From NCBI GenBank assembly GCA_964535735.1, contig CAZHTM010000023.1, forward strand, positions 1 to 34,520: 34,520 nucleotides of DNA, in the 5' to 3' direction. Shown piece by piece: positions 16,979-25,600 of the stretch. The notes beneath the pieces were generated by a model. The model did not search any database. It saw only the letters and a list, made by a program, of their open reading frames with translations, and was not told the origin of the DNA. A program made the position numbers and the translations under genes. Numbering within the stretch: position 1 is the first letter of the stretch; each line of letters starts with the position of its first letter. This DNA comes from J089 sp964535735. GTDB taxonomy: Bacteria > Fidelibacterota > Marinisomatia > Marinisomatales > J089.

Positions 16979-18740
16979 ATTTGGTTTAATTTTCTTTCTT
17001 TTATTGGTCTTCAGCCATGTTCATGGGCAGGTGAGCTTTAATGGAGACTTGACTACACGATTTGGGGATAGTAAAAACGGTTTTAATTACTCTGAATCGA
17101 TTATTAATACATTCCTGAACTGGAATCAATTCCAAACCTGGGTCCAGTATGAATACAGTCAACCTCCGGAATTGGGATCCCGGTTTAATGGATTTCGAAA
17201 ATTTCGACTGGAGTTTAATAACGGACCTTTGGGTATTCGATTGGGCGATCTCTATGAAATCTGGGGACGGGGGCTGGTTCTGAATCAATTTGATGATCAA
17301 CTCATCGACCTGGACAATGGTATTCGCGGGGCCGCCCTGGATTACACTTTAGGTAATATGGAGGCGAAAATACTAAACGGGAATGGTGTTCTGAGTCGTC
17401 GCTCTGTCGAAGTGGCGGGCTTTAATGACCGGACTTCGAATTATTCGTCCCGTCATCAAGTATTTGGCTCCGACTTATCCTTTTCCGGGGACCACTATTC
17501 CGTGGGAACAAGTTTCCTTCAATCCAGGGAAAATCACCTCCTTGGAATCTTTTTGGATGACTCGGTGTCTTTGGTTCACCGTATTCGGGCTATACGGGGT
17601 GAGATGCTCCTTCCCTGGATGGATGCCTATGTCGAGTATGCTGACAAAACCGTTCATGAACTTGATCTCTATTCTCAGGAGCCATCGAGGGTGAACCAAG
17701 GGTATGGTCTGTATGGGAATATCAATGGGTATCTAGGGAATTGGGCCCTGTCATTTGATTACAAAAACTATCGGTTTGTGGAATTAGATCCCTTTTATCG
17801 GTGGTCAACAATTACCCATTATGGCGGCGTGGTCGACTTCCAAAATCCACCTACGGTTTTCAGGGAGCATACATCGATCTTATTATCCCGGCTCACCCAT
17901 CAAATCGATTTTAATGATGAACTTGGATATCAATTGGAAGTCAACGGTTCTTTGCCGGGAGGGGCAACATTGTTATTGAATGTGGCTCAATCCAGTCGCC
18001 ATAGTGAATGGATCACCATCATGGATGGCTTCCCTTTTGGTTGGACATCTAAACCCATCCAGTCGCTTCTTCCTTCTGACCAACCAGCAGCGTATCCCTT
18101 CCGTGAGTTGTATACCGAAATTGAAGGATACGCCCTTCAAGACCGGATTCATTATCGATTTGGGTATGGCTGGATGGAGGATATTTCCGGATTGTTTATG
18201 AATGTAGAAGGGGATACGTCCCAGTTGATTTATGAATACAAACAGGCCTTAACCATTCCCACAATGTTCTCCTGGGATTTTGGAAAGCAGTTTTCCGTGG
18301 AAGTGAAAATGGAATTCCAAACACTCTGGCAAGGTTCGGTAACGGTTACAGATACCTTGGGAAAGGTGACCCGAACCACCTCATCAGTTTTTTATAAAGC
18401 GGAACAGGTGCGCGCGCCATACCAGCATAATCGATTCTTCGATCTGAGTATCAGCCGGTCACCACGGTGGTCAGTATCGTTGCTAATCGATGCGGTCGAT
18501 GCGGAAGAACCGCCCTTCCAGGTGAGTGCGGAAAATGCTCTGGAAAAACTCATGGCGAATATTATGGACATTGATCGCAAGTGGATTGCCCTTGAAATGG
18601 TTGTGAATCTTAGTCCCCGAAATCGACTCACCCTGATGTACGGCTCTCAAAAAGGCGGTTTGGTTTGCAGTAATGGTGTGTGCCGGTATGTGGGCGCCTT
18701 TGATGATGGATTTAAACTCACCTTGACATCCATCTTTTGA
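16935..18740 (+). CDS. Predicted outer-membrane barrel, DUF6029-like
   Basis: A 601-residue protein. The start at 16935, inside the end of the tlpA-like gene, gives a signal peptide (KFGLIFFLLLVFSHVHGQ); the in-frame sequence upstream is only a shadow of the thioredoxin gene. The mature part has the alternating aromatic/polar strands of an outer-membrane beta barrel. 'GPLGIRLGDLYEIWGRGLVL' and 'GAALDYTLGNMEAKILNG' resemble DUF6029 proteins of Bacteroidetes, which are poorly characterised. It has few Cys; two are near the end (LVCSNGVCRYVG). It is translationally linked to the thioredoxin, so a joint task is possible. Confidence 0.75.
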   Translation: MERTLPVGQTHRTNKFGLIFFLLLVFSHVHGQVSFNGDLTTRFGDSKNGFNYSESIINTFLNWNQFQTWVQYEYSQPPELGSRFNGFRKFRLEFNNGPLGIRLGDLYEIWGRGLVLNQFDDQLIDLDNGIRGAALDYTLGNMEAKILNGNGVLSRRSVEVAGFNDRTSNYSSRHQVFGSDLSFSGDHYSVGTSFLQSRENHLLGIFLDDSVSLVHRIRAIRGEMLLPWMDAYVEYADKTVHELDLYSQEPSRVNQGYGLYGNINGYLGNWALSFDYKNYRFVELDPFYRWSTITHYGGVVDFQNPPTVFREHTSILLSRLTHQIDFNDELGYQLEVNGSLPGGATLLLNVAQSSRHSEWITIMDGFPFGWTSKPIQSLLPSDQPAAYPFRELYTEIEGYALQDRIHYRFGYGWMEDISGLFMNVEGDTSQLIYEYKQALTIPTMFSWDFGKQFSVEVKMEFQTLWQGSVTVTDTLGKVTRTTSSVFYKAEQVRAPYQHNRFFDLSISRSPRWSVSLLIDAVDAEEPPFQVSAENALEKLMANIMDIDRKWIALEMVVNLSPRNRLTLMYGSQKGGLVCSNGVCRYVGAFDDGFKLTLTSIF

Positions 18741-18791
18741 AAAAGTGATTTCACATCCTAAATTCCCTTACGTCTAACCGCGGGAGGACAA

Positions 18792-19940
18792 ATGAAAAGA
18801 CGTTTAGTTTTTACAACCCTTATAATGGTATCCAGCATGGCTTTTGGTGAAAATGGCGGCCGTGTTACCGCTACATCGATGGATCAATTAGTGGGGATGG
18901 TTATGGATGCCAGCCGGAACCAACAAAAGGTTTTTGTCGAAGAATTTACGGGCATTAACTGACCCTACTGTCCAAGCGCAAGTTTTGCGCTCGATTATTT
19001 GCATCAGCAGTTTCCTGAGACCCTCGTTTCCATTGCCTGGCACACTCCTGGGGGATTGGGTGATCCATCGCTGACTAGCCCTGGGTACAATGACCGGGCT
19101 GGATATTATGGTGTCGGTGGTATTCCAACCGTTTGGTTTAACGGTGTTCAAAATACAGTAGGTGGTTATCCCAATGGCAACTGGAATCCCATGTATGATC
19201 AATTCCTGAATATCTATAATACCTTGATTGGACCGGATGTCCCGTATGATTTGGAACTGGGTGGAATCGTCGAAGGGAATACCGTATTGTATGAAATTCT
19301 ATTGACTTTAGAGAGTGATATTGATCCCACGGATTTGGTGTTACATGTATTTACTTTTGAAGACCACATCAATGCCTACTGGTCTGGTGCAGGGCAATAC
19401 CATGATTGCCGGTTTGTCATGCGTGATTGGATTGAAACCACGCCAATTACAGTTTCTGCACACGGTGAAGAGCAGTCTTTTATTAATTCCTTCAACATCT
19501 CCTCAGCCTGGAATGCAAGTGAGGTTGGGATTGTGGCGATTGTACAGAATGCATCCACGAAGGAAGTCTTTAACGCGTCCATGTCCTATGCCAGCGAACT
19601 TTCTAATGATTTTGACGGCGATAGTGTGGGCAACTGGGACGATAATTGCCCGTATGTTTTTAATCCCGATCAATCCGATGTGGATAGTGACGGAATGGGT
19701 GACCCCTGTGATCCGTGTGATAATTACAATGTGTTTGTTCCTGGAAACCTGAATGGCGACGTGGCCTCCGACCATCCTTTAGTGGATATCTTCGATTTAC
19801 TTACCTTGGTGGATCATGTCAACGATGGAACCGAATTGGCCTTGTGTTCTGCAGAGACCCCAGATTTCAACGGTGATGGTAATGTGGATTTGCTGGACAT
19901 CGTCATGTTAGCCCAATCCATTATGGTTTCCGATGATTAG
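18792..19940 (+). CDS. Omp28/thioredoxin-like selenoprotein with UxxC, TSP3 and dockerin-like repeats
   Basis: A 382-residue reading frame if the TGA at 18960-18962 (codon 57) is read as selenocysteine. A strong GGGAGG precedes the ATG, and residues 1-19 form a signal peptide. The sequence around the TGA is VEEFTGIN-U-PYCPSAS, where Omp28-like proteins have EEFTGxxCxxC, so TGA replaces the first active-site Cys; Cys60 remains. A thioredoxin cis-Pro motif, GIPTVWFNG, follows at about 112-120. Residues about 270-315 carry two TSP3-type calcium repeats (NWDDNCPYVFNPDQ, DVDSDGMGDPCD), and about 320-378 a dockerin-like pair (NLNGDVASD, DFNGDGNVDLLDIV). A SECIS-like hairpin follows the TGA. A nonsense error is the alternative, but the frame is intact for 326 codons beyond it. 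Confidence 0.8.
18975..18991 (+). promoter_or_regulatory. Candidate bacterial SECIS hairpin
   Basis: AGCGCAA (18975-18981) pairs perfectly with TTGCGCT (18985-18991) around the loop GTT. The loop G is 20 nt after the last base of the TGA. Bacterial SECIS criteria (a small apical loop with a G in its first two positions, 16-37 nt from the UGA) are all met. The hairpin lies inside the reading frame, as expected for SelB recruitment. Confidence 0.75.
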
Positions 19941-19960
19941 TCATTCCAAATGATTACTGT

Positions 19961-19990
19961 AAAAGCCCTGCCTGTGCGGGGCTTTTTTTT
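19961..19990 (+). terminator. Intrinsic terminator
   Basis: AGCCCTGC and GCGGGGCT pair over 8 bp (one G-U) with loop CTGT. A leading A-run and eight T after the stem make it usable in both directions. It closes the unit ending with the selenoprotein candidate. Confidence 0.88.
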
Positions 19991-20071
19991 AAACTATGCC
20001 TCAAAAGCATTGATTGGGGCTTGGGGATTCGTGTAGATTCGCTGCGCTTTTTCTCAGCAATATGATAATTT

Positions 20072-20142
20072 TGGGGAGTCGTCTAATGGCAGGACACCAG
20101 GTTCTGGCCCTGGCAGTCGGGGTTCGAATCCCTGCTCCCCAG
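20072..20142 (+). tRNA. tRNA-Gln (CTG)
   Basis: The acceptor TGGGGAG pairs with CTCCCCA, the discriminator is G, and the T arm is GGGGTTCGAATCCC. The anticodon stem CCAGG/CCTGG encloses loop TTCTGGC, giving anticodon CTG. CCA is not encoded. It is 71 nt long and the substrate of the glnS product in this window. Confidence 0.95.
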
Positions 20143-20149
20143 CAGATAT

Positions 20150-20223
20150 GCGCCCGTAGCTCAATTGGATAGAGCGTCTGGCTACGGACCAGAAGGTTGA
20201 GGGTTCGAGTCCTTCCGGGCGTA
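20150..20223 (+). tRNA. tRNA-Arg (ACG)
   Basis: The acceptor GCGCCCG pairs with CGGGCGT (first pair G-U). The anticodon stem TCTGG/CCAGA encloses loop CTACGGA, giving anticodon ACG. The T arm GGGTTCGAGTCC is intact. The A34 is the usual target of the TadA enzyme, whose gene is at 32501. Confidence 0.95.
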
Positions 20224-20248
20224 CACATTTGTTCTTTTACATTTATAT

Positions 20249-20613
20249 GGCCTGTTCGTCTAGCGGTTAGGACGTCCCGATATCTTATCGGGATAACAGG
20301 GAGTTCTCTTCGGAAGAAGGACACCGCAGAACGTATTTGAAAATAGAACTTATGGCCCGTTCGTCTAGCGGTTAGGACGNNNNNNNNNNNNNNNNNNNNN
20401 NNNNNNNNNNNNNNNNNNNNNNNNNNNNNNNNNNNNNNNNNNNNNNNNNNNNNNNNNNNNNNNNNNNNNNNNNNNNNNNCGCAGAACGTATTTGAAAATA
20501 GAACTTATGGCCCGTTCGTCTAGCGGTTAGGACGTCCCGATATCTTATCGGGATAACAGGGAGTTCTCTTCGGAAGAAGGACACCGCAGAACGTATTTGA
20601 AAATAGAACTTAT
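20249..20613 (+). repeat. 105-bp tandem repeat built on the 5' half of tRNA-Glu
   Basis: Units begin at 20249, 20354 and 20509, and the true tRNA-Glu begins at 20614; intervals outside the gap are exactly 105 nt. Each unit opens with the tRNA-Glu 5' half (GTTCGTCTAGCGGTTAGGAC), carries a long hairpin CCCGATA-TCT-TATCGGG in place of the anticodon arm, keeps ATAACAGGG, then diverges (TTCTCTTCGGAAGAAGGAC) with no matching 3' acceptor strand. The units therefore cannot form tRNAs. One frame inside the unit is open and reads EEGHRRTYLK, faintly like the end of GIY-YIG nucleases. The first unit differs slightly (GGCCTG). The copy number is unresolved because a false-looking gap lies inside. Confidence 0.85.
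20380..20479. other. 100-N scaffold gap inside the tandem repeat
   Basis: The 55 nt at 20325-20379 and at 20480-20534 are identical. Either the gap should collapse, or it hides further 105-bp units that the assembler could not count. Confidence 0.9.
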
Positions 20614-20685
20614 GGCCCGTTCGTCTAGCGGTTAGGACGCCGGCCTCTCACGCCGGTAACAGGGGTTCGATTCCCCTACGGGCTA
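20614..20685 (+). tRNA. tRNA-Glu (CTC)
   Basis: The acceptor GGCCCGT pairs with ACGGGCT. The anticodon stem CCGGC/GCCGG encloses loop CTCTCAC, giving anticodon CTC. The T arm AGGGGTTCGATTCCCCT is intact. It is the only complete tRNA-Glu in the window and the last member of the repeated array. Confidence 0.95.
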
Positions 20686-20693
20686 CCCCGATG

Positions 20694-20730
20694 AAAAACC
20701 CGGTTTATCGATGACGAATCGGGTTTTTTT
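20694..20730 (+). terminator. Intrinsic terminator after the tRNA cluster
   Basis: AAAAACCCG (20694-20702) pairs with CGGGTTTTT (20720-20728) with a 17-nt loop, and the T-run continues. It ends the tRNA-Gln/Arg/Glu transcript. Confidence 0.8.
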
Positions 20731-20880
20731 CTAACTCGTGATTTATAAGCAATTAACTTTAATGAACAACAATAAAAGACCGTTAAAATCGACAAAAGAA
20801 TAGCGTCATGTAAGTTGTATAATCCTCTGATTCTTGCGGTCTGACACTGGTTATTAATATCTGGAAAACTTGGTAAGAAC

Positions 20881-20924
20881 GGCCCGATATCTCAACGGGA
20901 TAACAAGAATTCCCCTACGGGCTA
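20881..20924 (+). pseudogene. tRNA-Glu remnant with internal deletion
   Basis: GGCCCG at the start and TTCCCCTACGGGCTA at the end match the 5' and 3' ends of the tRNA-Glu at 20614. Between them only a degenerate version of the repeat's anticodon-arm hairpin remains (CCCGATATCTCAACGGG, then ATAACA). The D arm is missing. The rest of 20731-20937 shows nothing. Confidence 0.75.
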
Positions 20925-20937
20925 AGGAATTTGAATT

Positions 20938-21390
20938 TTAATCATCATCTTCATCATCATTGTCTTCATGATCTGATTCCTCAGATTCGCCAAAAGTTGC
21001 TTTCAATCCCTTGAGAAATTCAGTCCGTTCCGCTTCTGTCAGTTTGGCTTCCGGGTGCAGTAGGAGGTAGGAAGCTAATGGCATATCGCCTTCACGGAAT
21101 TTCTCCGCTGCTTCGTCGCCTTTGCCAAGACTCCATTCTGACATGTTGAATTCCTCCCGTCCTTCATTAACGTGGTGGGTTACGATCCACGACACGGGTG
21201 CAACATGGGCGTACCATGGCCAGGTCGTTTCATTGGAATGGCAATCAAAACAGGCCCGTTTCGCATAGGCGCGTGTTTTTGGTGAATCCCAGTTTGGCTC
21301 TTGAATGACTTCAGGATTGGTTTGATTCAGTGGAAAAAACTGAATACCCAGAACCAGTATGAGTCCGTAAAACCATAATTTTCGTTTCAT
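20938..21390 (-). CDS. Haem-binding domain protein (c-type, one CxxCH)
   Basis: The only convincing minus-strand gene. Its 150 residues comprise a signal or anchor segment (about 1-22), then a haem-binding domain with CFDCHSNETTWPWY (Cys47, Cys50, His51), VAPVSWIVTHHVNEGREEFNMSEW and a DMPLASYLLLHPEAKLTEAER stretch. This is the pattern of the small 'haem-binding domain' family common in Bacteroidetes and relatives; the HPEA/LTEAER part matches its C-terminal helix. It should carry one covalent haem outside the cytoplasmic membrane and transfer electrons; the partner is unknown. The last 16 residues are almost all Asp and Glu with an Asn and a His (ESEESDHEDNDDEDDD), which is unusual and may bind metal or salt ions. 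The minus strand sets it apart from its neighbours. Confidence 0.9.
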   Translation of the reverse strand: MKRKLWFYGLILVLGIQFFPLNQTNPEVIQEPNWDSPKTRAYAKRACFDCHSNETTWPWYAHVAPVSWIVTHHVNEGREEFNMSEWSLGKGDEAAEKFREGDMPLASYLLLHPEAKLTEAERTEFLKGLKATFGESEESDHEDNDDEDDD

Positions 21391-21788
21391 AAAACTCTCT
21401 TAGCTCTATTATTGTCAATGAAGTGGTTTGTAATCGGGACAAAATATGTTCTACAATATTTTTATATTCCCGATACGAAGGATAAGCAGAGTAATTCAGA
21501 ATAACAAGGAATTGTCATTAAGGATAATTTCATTACGTAGATTATTGTAGGAAAGAAAATCATTCAATTAAATCTAAGTTGTGATGGAGATCAAGGGACA
21601 AATAAACATATCTTTCTGAAATTGCATATTGCATGACTGAATAAATGGGTGTCTCACAGAAGTAATTGGTGATATTGGATAAGATATTGCATTTTATTCA
21701 AGTCACACCCTATATTAATCAAGTCAGAATTCCTCATGAGGTAAGGGGATTTTCACTCCAAACACAAATTCCGTCTAGCGAGGACGAT
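21391..21788. other. Divergent intergenic region
   Basis: AT-rich spacer between the minus-strand haem gene and the plus-strand barrel gene, so it should hold promoters for both. I found no clear -35/-10 pair, riboswitch, terminator or small gene. An open frame extends the barrel gene upstream to 21666, but it lacks a ribosome site and would bury the signal peptide. Confidence 0.5.
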
Positions 21789-22592
21789 ATGAAGAGGCCT
21801 AATCTAGATCGTCTCTGGAGTATTGCCGGCTTATGTTTATACCTAAGCCTGTCACCAATGAGCTATGCCCAGGATGAGTATGAATTCAATGGTGAGCAAA
21901 CATTTTGGGATGAGTATAGCGATACGACAGATACGTTATATTATTATGAAGACGATAGTTTATACTATGGGGAAGATAGTCTTTATTACGATGAAGATAG
22001 CCTCTATTATTATGGTGATGACAGCCTATATTACGATGATGTTGGCATTGAGTACGAGGGGAGTGACTATTATGATGAAACCGGAGAGCCAATTCCGCCC
22101 GGGGAATTCTCCGATTTGGAGCTAGCAGATCAAGCGAGAAAAATGGGGTACACCGTTACATTCACTGGAAGTTCTCCAGGATATGTAAGCCATGCTTTGA
22201 CGACGTACAACTCCAAAACCGATTACCGAATCAGTGTAGAATTCCCATTATTAATGCAAATTGCTGGAGTTCGTTTTCGATTCGGAGTGGAATTTGGCAA
22301 ATTTTCCTTTACGAATTATTTACCGATTGGGGGACAATATGCGGGAAATACGGTGATTGGTTTGCTCTCATTTCCGGCGGGACCGGGACAGGTAAAAATA
22401 GGGTATGGACGTATCGGTGGATTTAATGGATTTATTGCTGAAAATTCCTATGGTTTTGCGATAGGCAATGTATTGGGTCTGCGAGTAGGCATTCGATCCA
22501 CCACCGGGTTAAACGTGGAAAATTCCCAAAAGGCTAAACTGGGTACGGCCAGTTGGATGGATGGATTCATCTCTTTAGGATTTAACCTATAA
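21789..22592 (+). CDS. Predicted outer-membrane protein with Asp/Tyr repeats
   Basis: A 267-residue protein. The start at 21789 is preferred because GAGGA lies just upstream and a signal peptide follows (LWSIAGLCLYLSLSPMSYAQ). Residues about 45-88 form an acidic, tyrosine-rich repeat region with four copies of [ED]DSLYY after one DTLYY. About 110-267 look like an outer-membrane beta barrel (YRISVEFPLLMQIAGVRFRF, FNGFIAENSYGFAIGN), ending in an aromatic-flanked strand WMDGFISLGFNL. The family is not recognised. The stop is 17 nt before the giant adhesin gene, so they are probably co-transcribed; by analogy with adhesin/partner pairs of type 9 secretion systems it may help display or anchor the adhesin. 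That role is inference. Confidence 0.7.
   Translation: MKRPNLDRLWSIAGLCLYLSLSPMSYAQDEYEFNGEQTFWDEYSDTTDTLYYYEDDSLYYGEDSLYYDEDSLYYYGDDSLYYDDVGIEYEGSDYYDETGEPIPPGEFSDLELADQARKMGYTVTFTGSSPGYVSHALTTYNSKTDYRISVEFPLLMQIAGVRFRFGVEFGKFSFTNYLPIGGQYAGNTVIGLLSFPAGPGQVKIGYGRIGGFNGFIAENSYGFAIGNVLGLRVGIRSTTGLNVENSQKAKLGTASWMDGFISLGFNL
21930..22041 (+). repeat. In-gene Asp/Tyr repeat region
   Basis: Five short units of about 7-8 codons (DTLYYYED, DSLYYGE, DSLYYDE, DSLYYYGD, DSLYYDD). Synonymous codons differ between units (AGT/AGC, CTT/CTC/CTA/TTA, TAT/TAC), so the peptide pattern, not the DNA, has been kept. Confidence 0.85.
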
Positions 22593-22609
22593 CACAATTG
22601 ATTCCATAC

Positions 22610-25600
22610 ATGAAAATATTTCGCCTCAGTATAATACTACTGTTGGGATTTCAGAGCTTGATGGCCACCACCATCGGATTCCAGACTACCAGTTCTTCCG
22701 GATCTGAATCCACCACATCTGTGAGCCTGACATTAACACTAGATGCTTCAACTGGCGCTGATGTTACCGTGAACTATACCGTGAATTCAAACAGCACGGC
22801 GAAAAATTATCCCGCGGGTTATTATGATATTAATCTTCCGAACGGAACAGCGACAATCCCCGCTGGCCAAACCACAACAACCATTGACTTCACGGTGGTA
22901 AATGATAGTCGCTATGAAGATGATGAAACGGTAATTATTGATATCTACGCGCCGACGAACGCCACCCTTGATCCAACCGCTTCTCAGGCGACCTACACCA
23001 TTACCGATGATGATAGCCAACCATCCATGTCTTTCCAAACCAGCACTAGTACCAATCCTGAAGGTGCCTGGGCCGCTGTGATTATTGAATTATCTGCTGC
23101 AGCTGGAAAAACGGTTACCGCTGATTGGACCATTTCGGATTTAACTACAACCAGCTCTGACTATAATTCAGGGAGTGGATCAATATCCATTACTGAGGGA
23201 AGTAGTACATACACGCTTTATATTTATTTAAACGATGATGGCTTGGATGAAGATGATGAAACATTCAGCATTGCTTTATCCAATTTTTTCAATGCTACAT
23301 CAGGCAGTATTACAACTCATCAAATGACTATTTCCGATATCAATGATCCTCCTTCGATTGGATTTAGTTCAACCAGTGCATCACAAAATGAGTCGGCGGG
23401 TGCAGTCTCGGTATTCATTGAATTGAGTACGGTTTCGGGTTTAGACGTTTCCGTGAATTATTCTATTTCGGGAACGGCTACCGGGAGTAGTACGGATCAT
23501 GACCTATCCGCGGGTACGGCTACGATTACCGCTGGAAATGCCAATACGACCATCGATTTTAATATTCTAGAAGATGGTTTAGACGAAGATAATGAGACTA
23601 TTCTGATTATTTTAAACAGTCCCACGAATGCCACTTTGGGATCGGCGGATACCATGACTATAACTATCGTGGATAATGACTCCGAACCGTTCGTCTCATT
23701 TGATGCTGCTTCGTCCACGGGAGCTGAAAGCAGTTCACCGGCTAATTTGACAGTATCTCTGAACACTGCCTCAGGACGATCTGTTCAGGTGAATTATGGG
23801 GTTACTGGTGGCACTGCCACGGGTTCGGGAACAGACTATACACTAGCCAATGGAACATTGACCTTTCCCGCAGGTGTTACCTCAAAAGATATTTCCGCGG
23901 TTATTGTGGATGATAACCTAGCTGAAGACACGGAAACAATTGAGGTCACTATTTCAAGTCCCACCAATGCTACCCTGGGGACAAATACAGTTCATACCTA
24001 TTCCATAACCGATAACGATTCGCCGCCTACAATCGGTTTTAGTACGGCCTCTTCTACATCCTCAGAAGGAGATGGGCAAGTAGGCATCACGGTCGCTCTA
24101 AGTGCAGTTTCCGGTCAAAATATTTCTTTTGATTATTCAATAACGGGAGGAACAGCTACTGCCGGAAGCGATTACACTTTTACGCCGGGTACAGCTACGA
24201 TCTCTGCTGGAAATTCAGACACCACGATTACCGTTACACTAATTGATGACGCCTTGGACGAAAATGACTCAGAGACGATTGTATTTACCATATCGAATGT
24301 AACCAATGCCAGTCTTAGCACCGCCACCCATACCAAAACCATTACCGATAACGATAATGCTCCCAGCATTCAATTCAGTGAAACATCGAGCAGTGGTAGT
24401 GAATCGTCCTCACCAGTGAATCTGACGGTACAGCTTGGTGCTGTATCAGCTCTGGATGCGTCGGTGGATTACGCTATAGGTGTTGGGTCTACAGCTACTG
24501 GGTCGGGAACCGACTATACCTTGTCCAGTGGTACGCTAACGATTTCAGCTGGCGATTCCACCGGTGTGATCAGCATTACCATTACGAATGATGCCATTGA
24601 TGAAAATAATGAAACGGTGATCGTACAATTATCCAATCCGGTAAATTGCAGTCTAGGTACAAACTCATCGTATACCTATACGATCAACGATGACGACAAT
24701 CCTCCGACAGTTTCATTTTCTGCGGCCAGCGCCTCCGGATCGGAAAGTTCAACTGCGGTATCAATTCCTGTGGAGATTTCTGCCGTGTCGGGATTGGATG
24801 TATCGGTTGATTATGCCGTAAGCGGAGGAACCGCTACGGGATCGGGAACCGATTATACCCTATCCAGCGGCACGCTCACTATTTCCGCTGGTTCCACATC
24901 CGGCTCCATATCGCTTACCGTTGTTGAAGACGCACTTGACGAGATTAACGAAACTGTTATTGTACAAATCTCCAATCCCTCCAACGCCAGTCTGGGTGCT
25001 ACACAATCTTATACCTATACAATCGAAGATAACGATCCCACACCGCAAATTGCTTTTTCGACTTCAGCTGGAACCGTGTCAGAAAACGATGGAACGGCTA
25101 CAGTAACGATCCAACTGAATGCCGCCTCAGGAATAAACACTTCGGTGGACTATTCCGTGACCGGAGGCGATGCCACAGGCGGTGGAACTGATTTTTCGTT
25201 GGCGGATGGAACGGCATCCATCTCTGCAGGGGACGTCTCGACCACCTTGAGTATCCCTATCACACAAGATGCTTTAGATGAGCGGGATGAGACCTTGGTT
25301 ATTACCCTTTCCAATCCTGTCAATGCGACCATCGGATTGGATACCACGTATACGTTGACCATCATTGATGATGACAATCCCGCTAAGATTGCCTTTAGCT
25401 CCAGCACATCTTCAGTGAATGAGGGGACAACTCCCGCATCCATAACCGTGACGCTATCGGCAGTCTCTGGTGTAACAACCAGTGTAGATTATGCCGTTAG
25501 TGGAGGTACGGCCACCGGATCGGGAACCGATTATACACTGGCTTCCGGAACTGTATCCATTGCCCCTGGTGATTTGACCACAACCTTTGATGTGACCATT

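Noticed and set aside
18999..19940. A separate gene starting at the ATG after the TGA
   Set aside because: It would have no ribosome site or signal peptide and would lack the active-site motif; the upstream part is in frame and has all of these.
20001..20584. Minus-strand frames across the tRNA cluster
   Set aside because: They are antisense readings of tRNA genes and the tRNA-like repeat, and contain peptides typical of such false calls.
20249..20613. Three additional functional tRNA-Glu genes
   Set aside because: The 3' acceptor strand and T arm are missing, and the anticodon arm is replaced by a long hairpin.
20249..20685. A CRISPR array
   Set aside because: The 105-bp units are continuous and almost wholly tRNA-derived, with no short repeats alternating with unique spacers and no cas genes.
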